NCBI GenBank assembly: GCA_043818555.1
Contig: JBDRFP010000006.1
Coordinates: forward strand, 1-47,468
Length of the DNA stretch: 47,468 nucleotides
Direction: 5' to 3'
Origin: JAUYIW01 sp043818555
GTDB lineage: Bacteria > Patescibacteriota > Patescibacteriia > UBA9934
In this document: positions 7,627-15,379 of the stretch, piece after piece
How the letters are laid out: each line of letters begins with the position of its first letter
Position numbering within the stretch: the stretch's first letter is position 1
Made by a program: the position numbers and the translations under genes
Notes under the pieces: model-generated
Told to the model about the DNA's origin: nothing
What the model saw: the letters and a program-made list of their open reading frames with translations, nothing else
Databases searched by the model: none

Positions 7627-8250
7627 ATGACTAGTTCTGCTGATTATTATGTAAAGCCACTGCCTTTTGAAAATGATCTTAAGGGCATTTCGGCACGCAC
7701 GATCGAAATCCATCACGACAAGCTTTACGAGGGTTATGTGGCTAAAATGAAGGAAGTTGGGGCTGGTCTTAGTGAGTTTGCGACGGGCAAAAAAGAGCTT
7801 GCGGGTAATCAGACGTATTCTGAGCTTCGGGCTTTGCGACTTGGCGAAACTTTTGCACGCAACGGTGTTTACTTGCACGAGTATTATTTTGATGTTTTAG
7901 GTGGCGATGGCAAGGTGCCCGACAACGCGCTCACGAGCGCGTTGATCGAAAAGTTTGGATCGATTCAGAGTTTTATTGACTACTTTAGCGCAAGCGCGAT
8001 GTCGATACGCGGTTGGATTCTACTCGCCCTCGACCTTCAGGATGACCAGCTTCATGTCTACGGTTGCGATTCGCACAACCACGGTGGCGTGTGGGGCTGT
8101 ATGCCAATAATCGTCCTCGACGTTTACGAGCACGCGTACTACTTAGACCACGGCAGCGACCGTAAATCCTACATTGTCGACTATTGGAAAAACTTCAATT
8201 GGGATGTTGCGAATAAGTTGTATGAGAAGTGGTCGTCAATGGACGCGTAG
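7627..8250 (+). CDS. sodA: Fe/Mn-type superoxide dismutase
   Basis: 207 residues. Dismutates superoxide to oxygen and peroxide. Metal ligands by family pattern: H29 (EIHHDKLYEGYV), H84 (GVYLHEYYFDVLGG), D165 and H169 (VLDVYEHAYYLDHG). The start at 7627 (MTSSADYYVKPLPFE) is chosen because the upstream 18 codons are AT-rich and unlike any SOD N-terminus. The usual second-sphere Gln is replaced by a His-rich SHNHGGVWG segment (H150/H152), as in archaeal/CPR-type SODs. V163, two before D165, lies at a position reported to influence Fe versus Mn preference, so the metal cannot be called and the symbol is generic. It converges on glutaredoxin through a shared terminator. Confidence 0.92.
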   Translation: MTSSADYYVKPLPFENDLKGISARTIEIHHDKLYEGYVAKMKEVGAGLSEFATGKKELAGNQTYSELRALRLGETFARNGVYLHEYYFDVLGGDGKVPDNALTSALIEKFGSIQSFIDYFSASAMSIRGWILLALDLQDDQLHVYGCDSHNHGGVWGCMPIIVLDVYEHAYYLDHGSDRKSYIVDYWKNFNWDVANKLYEKWSSMDA

Positions 8251-8261
8251 ATTGCGTAAAC

Positions 8262-8369
8262 GAAAACAGAGCCCGGCACTTCACCATCTCGAGCGAGGCC
8301 GATAGGCCGAGTCGAGAGATTTCTCCGCTCCCTTCGGTCGGTCGAGATGGGAAGAAAGGCTCTGTTTTT
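8262..8369. terminator. Bidirectional terminator enclosing a palindromic repeat
   Basis: Outer arms AAAACAGAGCC (8262-8272) and GGCTCTGTTTT (8358-8368) flank a ~85-bp insert with its own inverted ends (CCATCTCGA / TCGAGATGG). It serves both the SOD and the convergent glutaredoxin gene. The insert has the same layout as the elements at 19743-19821 and 33658-33747. Confidence 0.7.
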
Positions 8370-8598
8370 ATATCTTGAGTAGGTCTCGTAGCTTCTTCTC
8401 ATCAAACCCCACCACAATCTCACCATCGATGTCGATTACCGGAACGCCCATTTGGCCGGACTTTTCGATCATTTCGTTTGCCATGTCACGCTCAACAGAG
8501 ACGTCGATGTCTTTATATTCCACGCCATGTTTATCTAAAAACTTTTTTACAGATTTGCAAAATGGGCAGTGCGGGGTTGAGTAGACGATTATTCTCAT
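8368..8598 (-). CDS. Glutaredoxin-like protein
   Basis: 76 residues, single thioredoxin-fold domain. RIIVYSTPHCPFCKSVKKFLDKHGVEY gives the beta strand and CPFC active site at residues 11-14. MGVPVIDIDGEIVVGFDEKKL gives the cis-Pro (TVP-type) loop and the GF-D substrate-binding segment. Small CPxC proteins of this NrdH/glutaredoxin type reduce disulfides in the cytoplasm, for example for ribonucleotide reductase. Start chosen at 8598 (MRIIVY), since earlier in-frame codons add only a non-conserved MVESIS. Convergent with SOD, which fits a shared redox theme but is not proof. Confidence 0.88.
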   Translation of the reverse strand: MRIIVYSTPHCPFCKSVKKFLDKHGVEYKDIDVSVERDMANEMIEKSGQMGVPVIDIDGEIVVGFDEKKLRDLLKI

Positions 8599-8647
8599 AC
8601 TAATTGATTCTACCAAAATCGCCGGCTATGCGCCAGCGATTCATTCG

Positions 8648-8711
8648 TGTACGGGAGGGCCCAGGTGCCCTCCCTCCCGCGAAAGGGCCGGCACCCGGGC
8701 CGGCCCCTACA
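8648..8711. repeat. Double-hairpin intergenic element (copy 2)
   Basis: Outer TGTACGGG...CCCCTACA arms enclose two GC hairpins, GGAGGGC/GCCCTCC and GGGCCGGC/GCCGGCCC, joined by a short CCCGCGAAA-type linker. Same plan as 1083-1138, with unrelated stem sequences. Confidence 0.65.
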
Positions 8712-8731
8712 ATAATTAATCTTTTCCGACT

Positions 8732-10234
8732 TTACAGTTCGTCAATCAACTTCAACAGCGTCCTAACTCCAAACCCTGTTCCGCCTTTGCCAATGTATGA
8801 AGTAATCGGACGCTCAGCGAAAGCTGGCCCAGCAATATCGATGTGAGCCCAGGCAACGTCATCCGGCACAAAGTTCTGCAGGAATAACGCCGCAGTTAAC
8901 ACACCGCCATAATTGCTCTTTCCGATGTTTCTAAGATCTGCAATATCGGACTCTATCAACTTTTTATAATTTTTTTCTAATGGTAATTCCCACATTTTTT
9001 CACCTGTCGAGTTGGCTGAATCGAGCAGAAGGATTGTAAGCTTGGCGTTATTAGAAGTTACAGCAGCTATTTCCTCTCCGAGGGCGACCATGCATGCGCC
9101 TGTAAGCGTGGCCAGGTCGATTATTGCATCAGGTTGAAGCTTTGCCGCATACACGAGTGAATCTGCTAGCGCGAGCCGGCCCTCGGCATCGGTATTCAAA
9201 ATCTCAATCGTTTTCTTGTTTGACGCGCGCACAATGTCACCGGGCTTAATGGCCTTGCTCGACGGCATATTATCGGTCGCGGCAATGATCCCGTGGACTT
9301 CGATGTTCGGTTTCAGGCTTGCCAGCGTAGCAAACACGCCAAGCACGCTCGCGGCTCCGGCCATGTCGCACTTCATTGTCTCCATGGCGTTTGCTGGCTT
9401 TAAACTAAGCCCGCCGGAATCAAAAGTAATTCCTTTTCCAACCAAGGCGATTTTTTTCTTTGCCCGCTCAGGATTGTAAACCATGTGAATGAACTTTGGC
9501 TCGCGGTCAGATCCTTCAGCAACGGCCAGGAACGCGTTCATGTGCTTTTTCTCGCACTGTTCGCGAGTTAGAATTTTCGTGCGGATGCATTTGTTTGATT
9601 TTTTTGCAATGTCTAGCGCGACTTCGACAAGCTTTGCAGGGCTCATAACTTGCGCAGGCGCATTGACCAAATTTCGAGCGACAATCACGCCGTCGACGAT
9701 CTTTTCAGCCAGCTCGATGCCTTTTATGGCTCGTCTGGCGTCATTGCCATTCTCGGCTACAATCGTCACCCGGTCGATGATGGTATTATTTTTGAGTTTT
9801 TTGTACTGCGCGAATTTGTAATCGGCCAGTAGTGCCGCTTCGGCAATCGCCTGAGCATTCTGATTTGGCGCATAATCCTCATCATCCTCTCCAAATAGTT
9901 CCATAGCAACAGTTGAAAGGCCAAGCTGTTTTGCGGTTTTCACAATCGAGCCTGCAGCTTCACGAATCGTTTCGCTAATCCCGCGTTCGAGTTTTCCAAG
10001 CCCCACTACAAGTACAAATTCTGCGTCTACCGCGTCCGGGGCCGGGAAAAGCATCTTTTGCCCTGCTTTGCCCTTAAAGCCCCGAGCTTCGGCAGCCTTA
10101 AACAGCTTACCCAGAAGCATTTCGTTGAGGTTGGTTAAAAAATCGTTATCCCACGATTCGCCCTCGTATGATGCCACAACAATTAGATCGGCCTTACTGT
10201 GTAAAATATCGCCCGTAATAGCTTGTATTTCCAT
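8732..10234 (-). CDS. pepA: Leucyl aminopeptidase (cytosol aminopeptidase, M17)
   Basis: 500 residues, typical for PepA. An N-terminal macro-like domain (~1-160) is followed by the di-zinc catalytic domain. ALVGKGITFDSGGLSLKP holds the first metal-binding Lys and Asp, METMKCDMAGAASVLG follows, and the family signature NTDAEGRLALAD lies near residue 350. YGGVLTAALFLQNFV, AWAHIDIAGPAF and GGTGFGVRTL close the domain. The enzyme releases N-terminal residues from peptides and usually forms hexamers in the cytoplasm. It reads away from the small basic gene at 10394; a 17-bp palindrome (10291-10307) lies in the shared upstream region. Confidence 0.96.
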   Translation of the reverse strand: MEIQAITGDILHSKADLIVVASYEGESWDNDFLTNLNEMLLGKLFKAAEARGFKGKAGQKMLFPAPDAVDAEFVLVVGLGKLERGISETIREAAGSIVKTAKQLGLSTVAMELFGEDDEDYAPNQNAQAIAEAALLADYKFAQYKKLKNNTIIDRVTIVAENGNDARRAIKGIELAEKIVDGVIVARNLVNAPAQVMSPAKLVEVALDIAKKSNKCIRTKILTREQCEKKHMNAFLAVAEGSDREPKFIHMVYNPERAKKKIALVGKGITFDSGGLSLKPANAMETMKCDMAGAASVLGVFATLASLKPNIEVHGIIAATDNMPSSKAIKPGDIVRASNKKTIEILNTDAEGRLALADSLVYAAKLQPDAIIDLATLTGACMVALGEEIAAVTSNNAKLTILLLDSANSTGEKMWELPLEKNYKKLIESDIADLRNIGKSNYGGVLTAALFLQNFVPDDVAWAHIDIAGPAFAERPITSYIGKGGTGFGVRTLLKLIDEL

Positions 10235-10290
10235 ATGTTGATAGTTAGTATTCCAGTTTTACCCAATTTTGGCGATTCTGTCTAATCATT

Positions 10291-10307
10291 CCGTCACTCG
10301 GTGACGG
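10291..10307. repeat. Short palindrome in divergent promoter region
   Basis: CCGTCAC TCG GTGACGG lies 5 bp upstream of the -35 of the 10394 gene and about 57 bp upstream of pepA's ATG. It could be an operator serving both directions; no regulator is identified. Confidence 0.45.
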
Positions 10308-10311
10308 AAAG

Positions 10312-10340
10312 TTGACGAAATTGATGATATGGTGTACTAT
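10312..10340 (+). promoter_or_regulatory. Promoter of the 39-aa basic protein gene
   Basis: TTGACG (10312-10317), 17 bp, TACTAT (10335-10340); start expected near 10347. Confidence 0.7.
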
Positions 10341-10393
10341 TGTTATTACTGATTAGTAATTCCGTAGCCTTTTGTAGGTTCGTAACATAAATT

Positions 10394-10513
10394 ATGCCCA
10401 CAAGACACAAACTTGGAAGAAAAAAGGCTCGTGCGGTTTTTGCAAAAAACGAACTGGCGGCAGCACGACGCCGAAGAAAACAAAAAGCAGTTCGACTCGC
10501 AAAAAAAGCCTGA
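10394..10513 (+). CDS. Very small, highly basic protein (39 aa)
   Basis: MPTRHKLGRKKARAVFAKNE... reads through 39 codons to TGA, with 18 Lys/Arg residues and no acidic residue except one Glu. The gene has its own consensus promoter and an intrinsic terminator that begins at the stop codon, a strong sign that it is real although very short. There is no clear Shine-Dalgarno. The composition resembles small ribosomal proteins (bL34, bTHX, bS21 class) or a nucleic-acid condensing peptide, but I cannot match it to any of them. Unknown function; RNA or ribosome binding is inference from charge only. Confidence 0.7.
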   Translation: MPTRHKLGRKKARAVFAKNELAAARRRRKQKAVRLAKKA

Positions 10514-10533
10514 CCTAAGCGTCAGGTTTTTTT
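10509..10533 (+). terminator. Intrinsic terminator of the 39-aa gene
   Basis: CCTGAC/GTCAGG hairpin with a CTAAGC loop followed by seven T's. It overlaps the stop codon. Confidence 0.8.
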
Positions 10534-10606
10534 AATCCAGGCTACTAGCCGTTTTGTACTTTTGTAATTTCGTATAATTTGTAGTTTAGTATCTAAATTA
10601 GCTGAT

Positions 10607-10644
10607 TAAAAAAATAACGGCCTTCCCGGTTGGGGGAAAGCCGT
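10607..10644 (-). terminator. Intrinsic terminator of the 780-aa gene
   Basis: On the minus strand ACGGCTTTCC / GGAAGGCCGT-type stem, then a T-tract (10616-10607). Confidence 0.75.
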
Positions 10645-10666
10645 CGAGTTGACGTTGCGCTAAGCG

Positions 10667-13009
10667 CTATTCGTCAGAAGTGTCGAGCGCCGCGAGTTCG
10701 GTTTGCAAGGCACGACGCTTCTCTTCGAGAGAGGCGAGTTCAGACTGAATCGCGGCGAGTCGTGCCTGCTTGCGCGAACGGCGCTCATCATTGGCACCGT
10801 CTAGAAGACTGATTGCCAGATCACGTACATGCTCTGACATTGTAACTAGGTCGCAGAGCTCGTCGTCGGAACAGTCGGCGATCGGTTTCATGGACTCAAT
10901 ACAGCTTACGAGCGCCTGAACCGGATCGATTTGTCCGACTGCATCGTCCTCGTCAGGAGGTACTGGCACATCATGCTCGGCATCTTCGACAGGCGGAACA
11001 GGGGGCGGAGGCGTAGCGCCTTCATCGACCACCGTGTTCGCGATCTTGCGCAGGTCGTTCAGCCAGGCATCGCGCGCTCGTAAGCGATCCTCGTCCGGTA
11101 CCTTGAGAAGCCTCTTGTTGCAGTGCTGAGGCAATCGCAGTCTCCACAAGTTATATGCAGCGCTGGAGGAGCTGAACTTCCAAATGCCGCCGCTCCTACT
11201 AAGCACGCCTACGTACTTCAGCTTGTCCACCAGCTTGCGGAACTTTTGAACTGACTTGGGCTGCGCGCCTTCGTGCATGCCCAGGACGAACCGAGCTTCA
11301 GGCGGTGACACAGCAATGCATCGAATTGCCTTGACGAGATCCTCCGTGTGTTCTTCTTTCCGATCGTCTGAGCTTCCTTTGCTGTCGCCACTTGGCGGAT
11401 CGACAGGTGGAGCAGCGGGCTCTTCGTCAGCTACCTCATTGACAATCTTGCGCAGGTCATCCAGCCAGGCATCCTGGTCCTGGAATCTATCGCCAAGAGG
11501 AACCGAAGTTCGCTCCTGAGTGTAGTCCTTGCGCGCCCTGTGCAAGCACGTTTGCGCCACTTCCGGGTCAATCGCCGTCACTGCCTTTCGGGTCCTTCCG
11601 GTCGTTACCAGGTACCCACTCTTCCCAAGTAGCTTTCCAACATGTCCGAGAGGATTCTTTCCCGTCAGGCCATTTTCGAACATACCCAGGAGGTAGGCAG
11701 CTTCCGTACGCTCAAGGTTCCAGTATCGCTTCACCTTGACCATGCGCGCGATTGCTGCCAGATCCTTGATGTACTGGTTCGAGTCAGCCGTAGTGTTTTC
11801 AGGAGCCCTGATGCCACGCGGGTCCGCACTGTTTCGTGCCCGGAAGCGGTAGTAGGTCATGTAGTCAGGGTTCAGCATACGCCTCTTGACTCCATCGACC
11901 TTTACATGCCTGACGCCATTGATCGACTTGAGCAGGGGCACGAGATCATTCAACGAATTCCACTCTCGAACGTCCACGCCTTCGCGACACATGCGTTCCA
12001 ACACTGCGGCTTCAGACGGTGTGACGAACAGGATGGTTGAAATCAGTGATGTGCTAGGCATTGTTGCCTCCTTTATTGGCAGTTGTTCCGGTTGAAGTTC
12101 GTTCATCGATTCAGCGTTTGCGCGCGCTAGGCGGCGCATTACGGCTTCCACTGTCTTCCGCGTACGGCCACTCCGATGCCTTACAAGGTAGTTCACCTTG
12201 TCCTCTTCAATGATGTCGAGAACAGGGCGTCTGACTTCCGCGTTCAGAAAGTGGAGCACGGCAGAGAATTCTGAAGGCACTGGCACGATCTTGCCTATGT
12301 CGACATAGGCAAAGTAGCTTAGCGCTGCAAAGATATCGCTAGCGCTATGCCCGGAATTAGCGATTTCAATAATCAACAAATCCGAGTGGCTTGCGCCCAT
12401 GTCATAGGCAGCGCCGTAACCTACCAGCCTACTTACTGCAGCGGAGCGAATACTCTTTCGTGTCCAGCCGGTTGCCGTCAACTGTGTTCGAGCTTCACCG
12501 CGCGCGCGTACGCGCGCAATGTAGGCCTTGACATCTTCATCGAGTTCAAAGTAACGCGTACGCTCCACTGACTGACGCCACTGAATGTACATGCCGAACT
12601 CTGTCTCGGTCATCGTTAGTCCGGCGGCCCGGATTTCACCAAACAGCGCCTGCCAGTGCTTAGCAAGTCCTGAAGGATCTTCGCCCGGCTTCTGTTCTTT
12701 TGAAATGTTGTACTCAGCCCATTCGTGCAAAGCAACAAATGGGATCCATCGTTCAGGAGTCTTGGTCGAAATGAAGATCATGTGGCCAAAGTACAAACCG
12801 TACATTTCACCAGGCATAAAAGCTTCCAGGTATTTCTGGTCGCACAGTACAAACTCGACTACCCCGTGTTCTTCACCAAGGTTCACGCTCCAATGATGAG
12901 CGGTTTCCCAGATTCGAATTAGGGCATTGGCTGCAGATTCCTGCAAGGCCTGCATATCAAGCTTTTGAACAGTGCGAACCCCGATCTGCATGACTTGTCT
13001 CAATTCCAT
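10667..13009 (-). CDS. Large multidomain protein of unknown function with HEWAE motif
   Basis: 780 residues, no signal peptide or membrane helix. Residues ~30-130 include FVALHEWAEYNIS (95-100), an HExxE pattern followed by a later His (KHW), which could bind a metal. Residues 322-395, 410-500 and 555-625 look like three winged-helix-type modules. Repeated motifs support internal duplication: YLVRHRSGRTRKTV (~274) with YLVTTGRTRKAV (~466), and DAWLDDLRKI (513) with DAWLNDLRKI (647), each followed by a proline-rich acidic linker. The last 45 residues form a charged coiled coil. Linker plus coiled coil resemble the end of the left-edge gene. Codons are GC-rich, and the gene has its own promoter and terminator. 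DNA binding is inference. Confidence 0.8.
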   Translation of the reverse strand: MELRQVMQIGVRTVQKLDMQALQESAANALIRIWETAHHWSVNLGEEHGVVEFVLCDQKYLEAFMPGEMYGLYFGHMIFISTKTPERWIPFVALHEWAEYNISKEQKPGEDPSGLAKHWQALFGEIRAAGLTMTETEFGMYIQWRQSVERTRYFELDEDVKAYIARVRARGEARTQLTATGWTRKSIRSAAVSRLVGYGAAYDMGASHSDLLIIEIANSGHSASDIFAALSYFAYVDIGKIVPVPSEFSAVLHFLNAEVRRPVLDIIEEDKVNYLVRHRSGRTRKTVEAVMRRLARANAESMNELQPEQLPIKEATMPSTSLISTILFVTPSEAAVLERMCREGVDVREWNSLNDLVPLLKSINGVRHVKVDGVKRRMLNPDYMTYYRFRARNSADPRGIRAPENTTADSNQYIKDLAAIARMVKVKRYWNLERTEAAYLLGMFENGLTGKNPLGHVGKLLGKSGYLVTTGRTRKAVTAIDPEVAQTCLHRARKDYTQERTSVPLGDRFQDQDAWLDDLRKIVNEVADEEPAAPPVDPPSGDSKGSSDDRKEEHTEDLVKAIRCIAVSPPEARFVLGMHEGAQPKSVQKFRKLVDKLKYVGVLSRSGGIWKFSSSSAAYNLWRLRLPQHCNKRLLKVPDEDRLRARDAWLNDLRKIANTVVDEGATPPPPVPPVEDAEHDVPVPPDEDDAVGQIDPVQALVSCIESMKPIADCSDDELCDLVTMSEHVRDLAISLLDGANDERRSRKQARLAAIQSELASLEEKRRALQTELAALDTSDE

Positions 13010-13056
13010 GATTTATTCCGATTTTGTAGATTGTTAAGGAACTGTAAAAACACCTA

Positions 13057-13085
13057 AACCTAGCAAATTCGGCCCGTATTGTCAA
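13057..13085 (-). promoter_or_regulatory. Promoter of the 780-aa gene
   Basis: TTGACA (13085-13080), 17 bp, TAGGTT (13062-13057) on the minus strand. The leader is about 40 nt with only a weak GGA ribosome site. Confidence 0.7.
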
Positions 13086-13133
13086 GTTGCGGTTACGCAG
13101 GCCCACGAATAGCGACAAATTGCATAAAACAGC

Positions 13134-13163
13134 CACAAAAAACCCCGCGACTCAAAATCGCGG
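13134..13163 (-). terminator. Intrinsic terminator of the P-loop gene
   Basis: CCGCGA/TCGCGG hairpin (13145-13163) followed on the minus strand by a T-rich tract, 10 bp past the stop codon. Confidence 0.8.
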
Positions 13164-13172
13164 AGCGAGTTG

Positions 13173-13757
13173 CTAGAGCTCTCGTCCAAGCGCGAGGAGA
13201 CGACCCCTCACTTTTTCAACAAGATCTTCAACACTGCTGTCGTTTGTAATCACTGCATCGGCTTCTAGGCATGATTTCGCACCCTGCCTCTCGCTCCAGA
13301 TTTTGTGCAGCAATCGGAAATCTCTAGCCGACATCGTGCAGTCTCCTGCAAATCGATTCATCTTTCGCGCTCTGTCGAGCCTTGCCTCAAAAGGCGCATC
13401 AATGCATAGCGACTCGAAATCCGGCCTTTCGTGCCACAGCTCCAACTCGCCTGGGATGCGAATCGAATCGAGCACGACTATCGCGCGCCTGTCTGCCAGG
13501 CTGGAATCGACGATGAATCGTGAAACAGCCTCGGCAATGCCGCGATACAAAATATCTTCACCGTGGCGCGCAACAAGGTGCTGGACCAGGTCGCTGTAGT
13601 TTTTGCGAACTAGAGGAATCTTGAACGCTTCAAGGGTGCTGCGCAGAATATCCGAATGTCTGAATACGATCGCTCCGTGCTGATCGTGAAGCCACTTTGC
13701 CACGGTCGTCGTGCCAGCGTACATTGGCCCGATGAGGCCAAGGATCAGATGGTTCAT
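13173..13757 (-). CDS. P-loop kinase-like protein with altered Walker A
   Basis: 194 residues. The layout is that of small nucleotide or dephospho-CoA-type kinases: beta strand plus P-loop (LGLIGPMYAGTTTVA, 4-19), FRHSDILR with an acceptor-site Asp, RAIVVLDSIRIPGELE as Walker B-like strand, and a LID-like basic stretch (EARLDRARKMNR). The P-loop reads GPMYAGTT, so the Walker A lysine (GxxxxGK[ST]) is Thr16. It may have lost phosphoryl transfer or use another Lys. The start has an AGGAGA site 5 nt upstream and a TTGACA promoter, and the gene ends in its own terminator. Substrate unknown. Confidence 0.7.
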   Translation of the reverse strand: MNHLILGLIGPMYAGTTTVAKWLHDQHGAIVFRHSDILRSTLEAFKIPLVRKNYSDLVQHLVARHGEDILYRGIAEAVSRFIVDSSLADRRAIVVLDSIRIPGELELWHERPDFESLCIDAPFEARLDRARKMNRFAGDCTMSARDFRLLHKIWSERQGAKSCLEADAVITNDSSVEDLVEKVRGRLLALGREL

Positions 13758-13787
13758 GTTATCTCCTGGAGTTAATGAACTACCGCG

Positions 13788-13816
13788 AACTTATCATTAA
13801 GGCATATCCCTGTCAA
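13788..13816 (-). promoter_or_regulatory. Promoter of the P-loop gene
   Basis: TTGACA (13816-13811), 17 bp, TAAGTT (13793-13788) on the minus strand. AGGAGA (13767-13762) precedes the ATG. Confidence 0.75.
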
Positions 13817-13884
13817 ACCTGAAAAAAATAGAAAAACATACTTAGAATCCTTAACAAAACATTAGAAAATGATTAAATACTGTT

Positions 13885-14532
13885 CTACGCGCCAAAATTC
13901 GTCTTCTCCACCAATGCGCGGCGTGCACGGATTTCTGCAATTGCCTTATCGTAATTCTGAAGTGGAGCGATTAATCTTGAAAACCTCACAATTATTTTTT
14001 GTCCGATCCGATCATGTGATAAATCATCATAAATCGGCGCATTTACGATTAATGTTGGTTCTTCAGTCTGCGCAGTAAGCACATCAATTACCGAAGGTAT
14101 AAATTCGCGCGCCAGAATTGAATTGGCAGCGTTCCGCAGTTCGTTATACTGACGGATAAGTCCTGAAAGCTTCTCTTCTGCATCTTCCAGCAAGAGCGCG
14201 CCTGATTCGATTTTTTCAATCAGCTGTTCCGAATATTCGTCTCGTCTAAATTCCGATTCCGGGTACACTTTGAAGAAATCATTTAATTCCGGATATTCCG
14301 AAAGGCCTATGTCGAGGCCGGAGCCGTCTTTTACTTCAGTTGGAGTGTCTCCGATCGAAAGTGGTGGAAGCTCAGGTTGTGGAGCGGGTCTTGTTTTTTT
14401 GCGGTATTTAATAATCTCTTCCGGAGCCTTTACAGTCTTCATTACTTCTTCGAGCCGGCGCGCTTCTTCGTCAGAATACGGCTTCCCTTCTTTCGGCCCG
14501 GGCGCTTCCCTTCCTGAGAAAAATTTGATCAT
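13885..14532 (-). CDS. Hypothetical protein, cytoplasmic
   Basis: 215 residues. The N-terminal ~100 residues are charged and proline-rich (APGPKEGKPYSDEEARRLEEVM, RPAPQPELPPLS) and probably disordered. A helical segment (YSEQLIEKIESGALLLEDAEEKLSGLIRQY) is followed by a C-terminal alpha/beta stretch (PTLIVNAPIYDDLSHDRIGQKIIVRFSRLIAP). No family recognised. It starts one base after the stop of the membrane gene at 14534, so the pair should be co-transcribed and possibly act together at the membrane. Confidence 0.7.
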   Translation of the reverse strand: MIKFFSGREAPGPKEGKPYSDEEARRLEEVMKTVKAPEEIIKYRKKTRPAPQPELPPLSIGDTPTEVKDGSGLDIGLSEYPELNDFFKVYPESEFRRDEYSEQLIEKIESGALLLEDAEEKLSGLIRQYNELRNAANSILAREFIPSVIDVLTAQTEEPTLIVNAPIYDDLSHDRIGQKIIVRFSRLIAPLQNYDKAIAEIRARRALVEKTNFGA

Positions 14533-14533
14533 A

Positions 14534-15283
14534 CTATTGCGTTAATATTTTTATACTTGCCGCTATGCCAATCCATAGAAGCGAAATTACAAACAACACT
14601 ACATCCTTGCTTTTCGCAACCCTCATGGCTCGATCTACAATTGCGGCGAATCTGAGTGGCAGGAAAACAATCAAGCTGAAGATTGTGATTGCCACAAAAC
14701 CAAGCGCTGAAGTAAGATGAGTTTGAGTCAAAGGGCTGTGTAGAAGGAAAAAGTAAAATGAAAAGTAAAAAAATGCAACTAGCGTTAGCCAGGAATCGAG
14801 AAACCTTTCTTTAAACCGAGAGGTTGTTCGCCAAAAACTGGATTTTGGCTCAAAAAACAAATACAAGAAGTAGATGAACTTTGTTGCAACAAGTACACTC
14901 AAAATCGAAACTACCGGGATAAAACTGTTCGGGATTTCATGCGCCACAATTTTTGGCACAACATAGAAAAGTGGAATAGCCGTAAGGACTGAATACGCAA
15001 AATACAAAACCGCCATGGAAATTTTAGAAGGCGCGCTTGCCGTTGATATACATTTCTCCACACGGCTTGTAAGCGAGTGCATTTTGCCGCTGAATGCGAT
15101 AATTTCAGTAATCCAAACGCAGGCTATTACGGCGACTACAAAAAATGCATCGGCCTTCCCTGCCAAGACCTTGCCAAATATTGAAAGGATCGAGCTGCCA
15201 AACAAAAATAAAAATATACCGACCATTACATTCATCAATATATCAAAGCCCCTGTTTTTGGCTGAGTCGCGCATAGTTGACAT
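14534..15283 (-). CDS. Hypothetical multi-pass membrane protein
   Basis: About 249 residues with roughly seven hydrophobic segments in total (for example VMVGIFLFLFGSSILSIFG, FFVVAVIACVWITEIIAF, ISMAVLYFAYSVLTAIPLFYV, SWLTLVAFFYFSFYFFLL, VVLFVISLLWIGIAASI). No family recognised. Start chosen at ATG 15283. An upstream in-frame TTG at 15301 overlaps the likely -10 box (TATAAT, 15306-15301), so it cannot be translated from that promoter. The promoter is back to back with that of the RRM gene. The next gene (13885) follows after a single base. Confidence 0.72.
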   Translation of the reverse strand: MSTMRDSAKNRGFDILMNVMVGIFLFLFGSSILSIFGKVLAGKADAFFVVAVIACVWITEIIAFSGKMHSLTSRVEKCISTASAPSKISMAVLYFAYSVLTAIPLFYVVPKIVAHEIPNSFIPVVSILSVLVATKFIYFLYLFFEPKSSFWRTTSRFKERFLDSWLTLVAFFYFSFYFFLLHSPLTQTHLTSALGFVAITIFSLIVFLPLRFAAIVDRAMRVAKSKDVVLFVISLLWIGIAASIKILTQ

Positions 15284-15300
15284 TGGATTATTCAAACTCA

Positions 15301-15306
15301 ATTATA
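15301..15306 (-). promoter_or_regulatory. Extended -10 of the membrane-protein operon
   Basis: TGGTATAAT on the minus strand. The weak -35 (around 15322-15327) overlaps the -35 of the divergent RRM promoter, so the two promoters probably compete. Confidence 0.5.
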
Positions 15307-15320
15307 CCACAATCGCTTTC

Positions 15321-15349
15321 TTTACAAATACGGGGATTTGTGCTATACT
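15321..15349 (+). promoter_or_regulatory. Promoter of the RRM gene
   Basis: TTTACA (15321-15326), 17 bp, TATACT (15344-15349). It gives a leader of about 75 nt. Confidence 0.7.
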
Positions 15350-15379
15350 TTGTTTATCCTTTAGCTGTGTGAACAGTTA

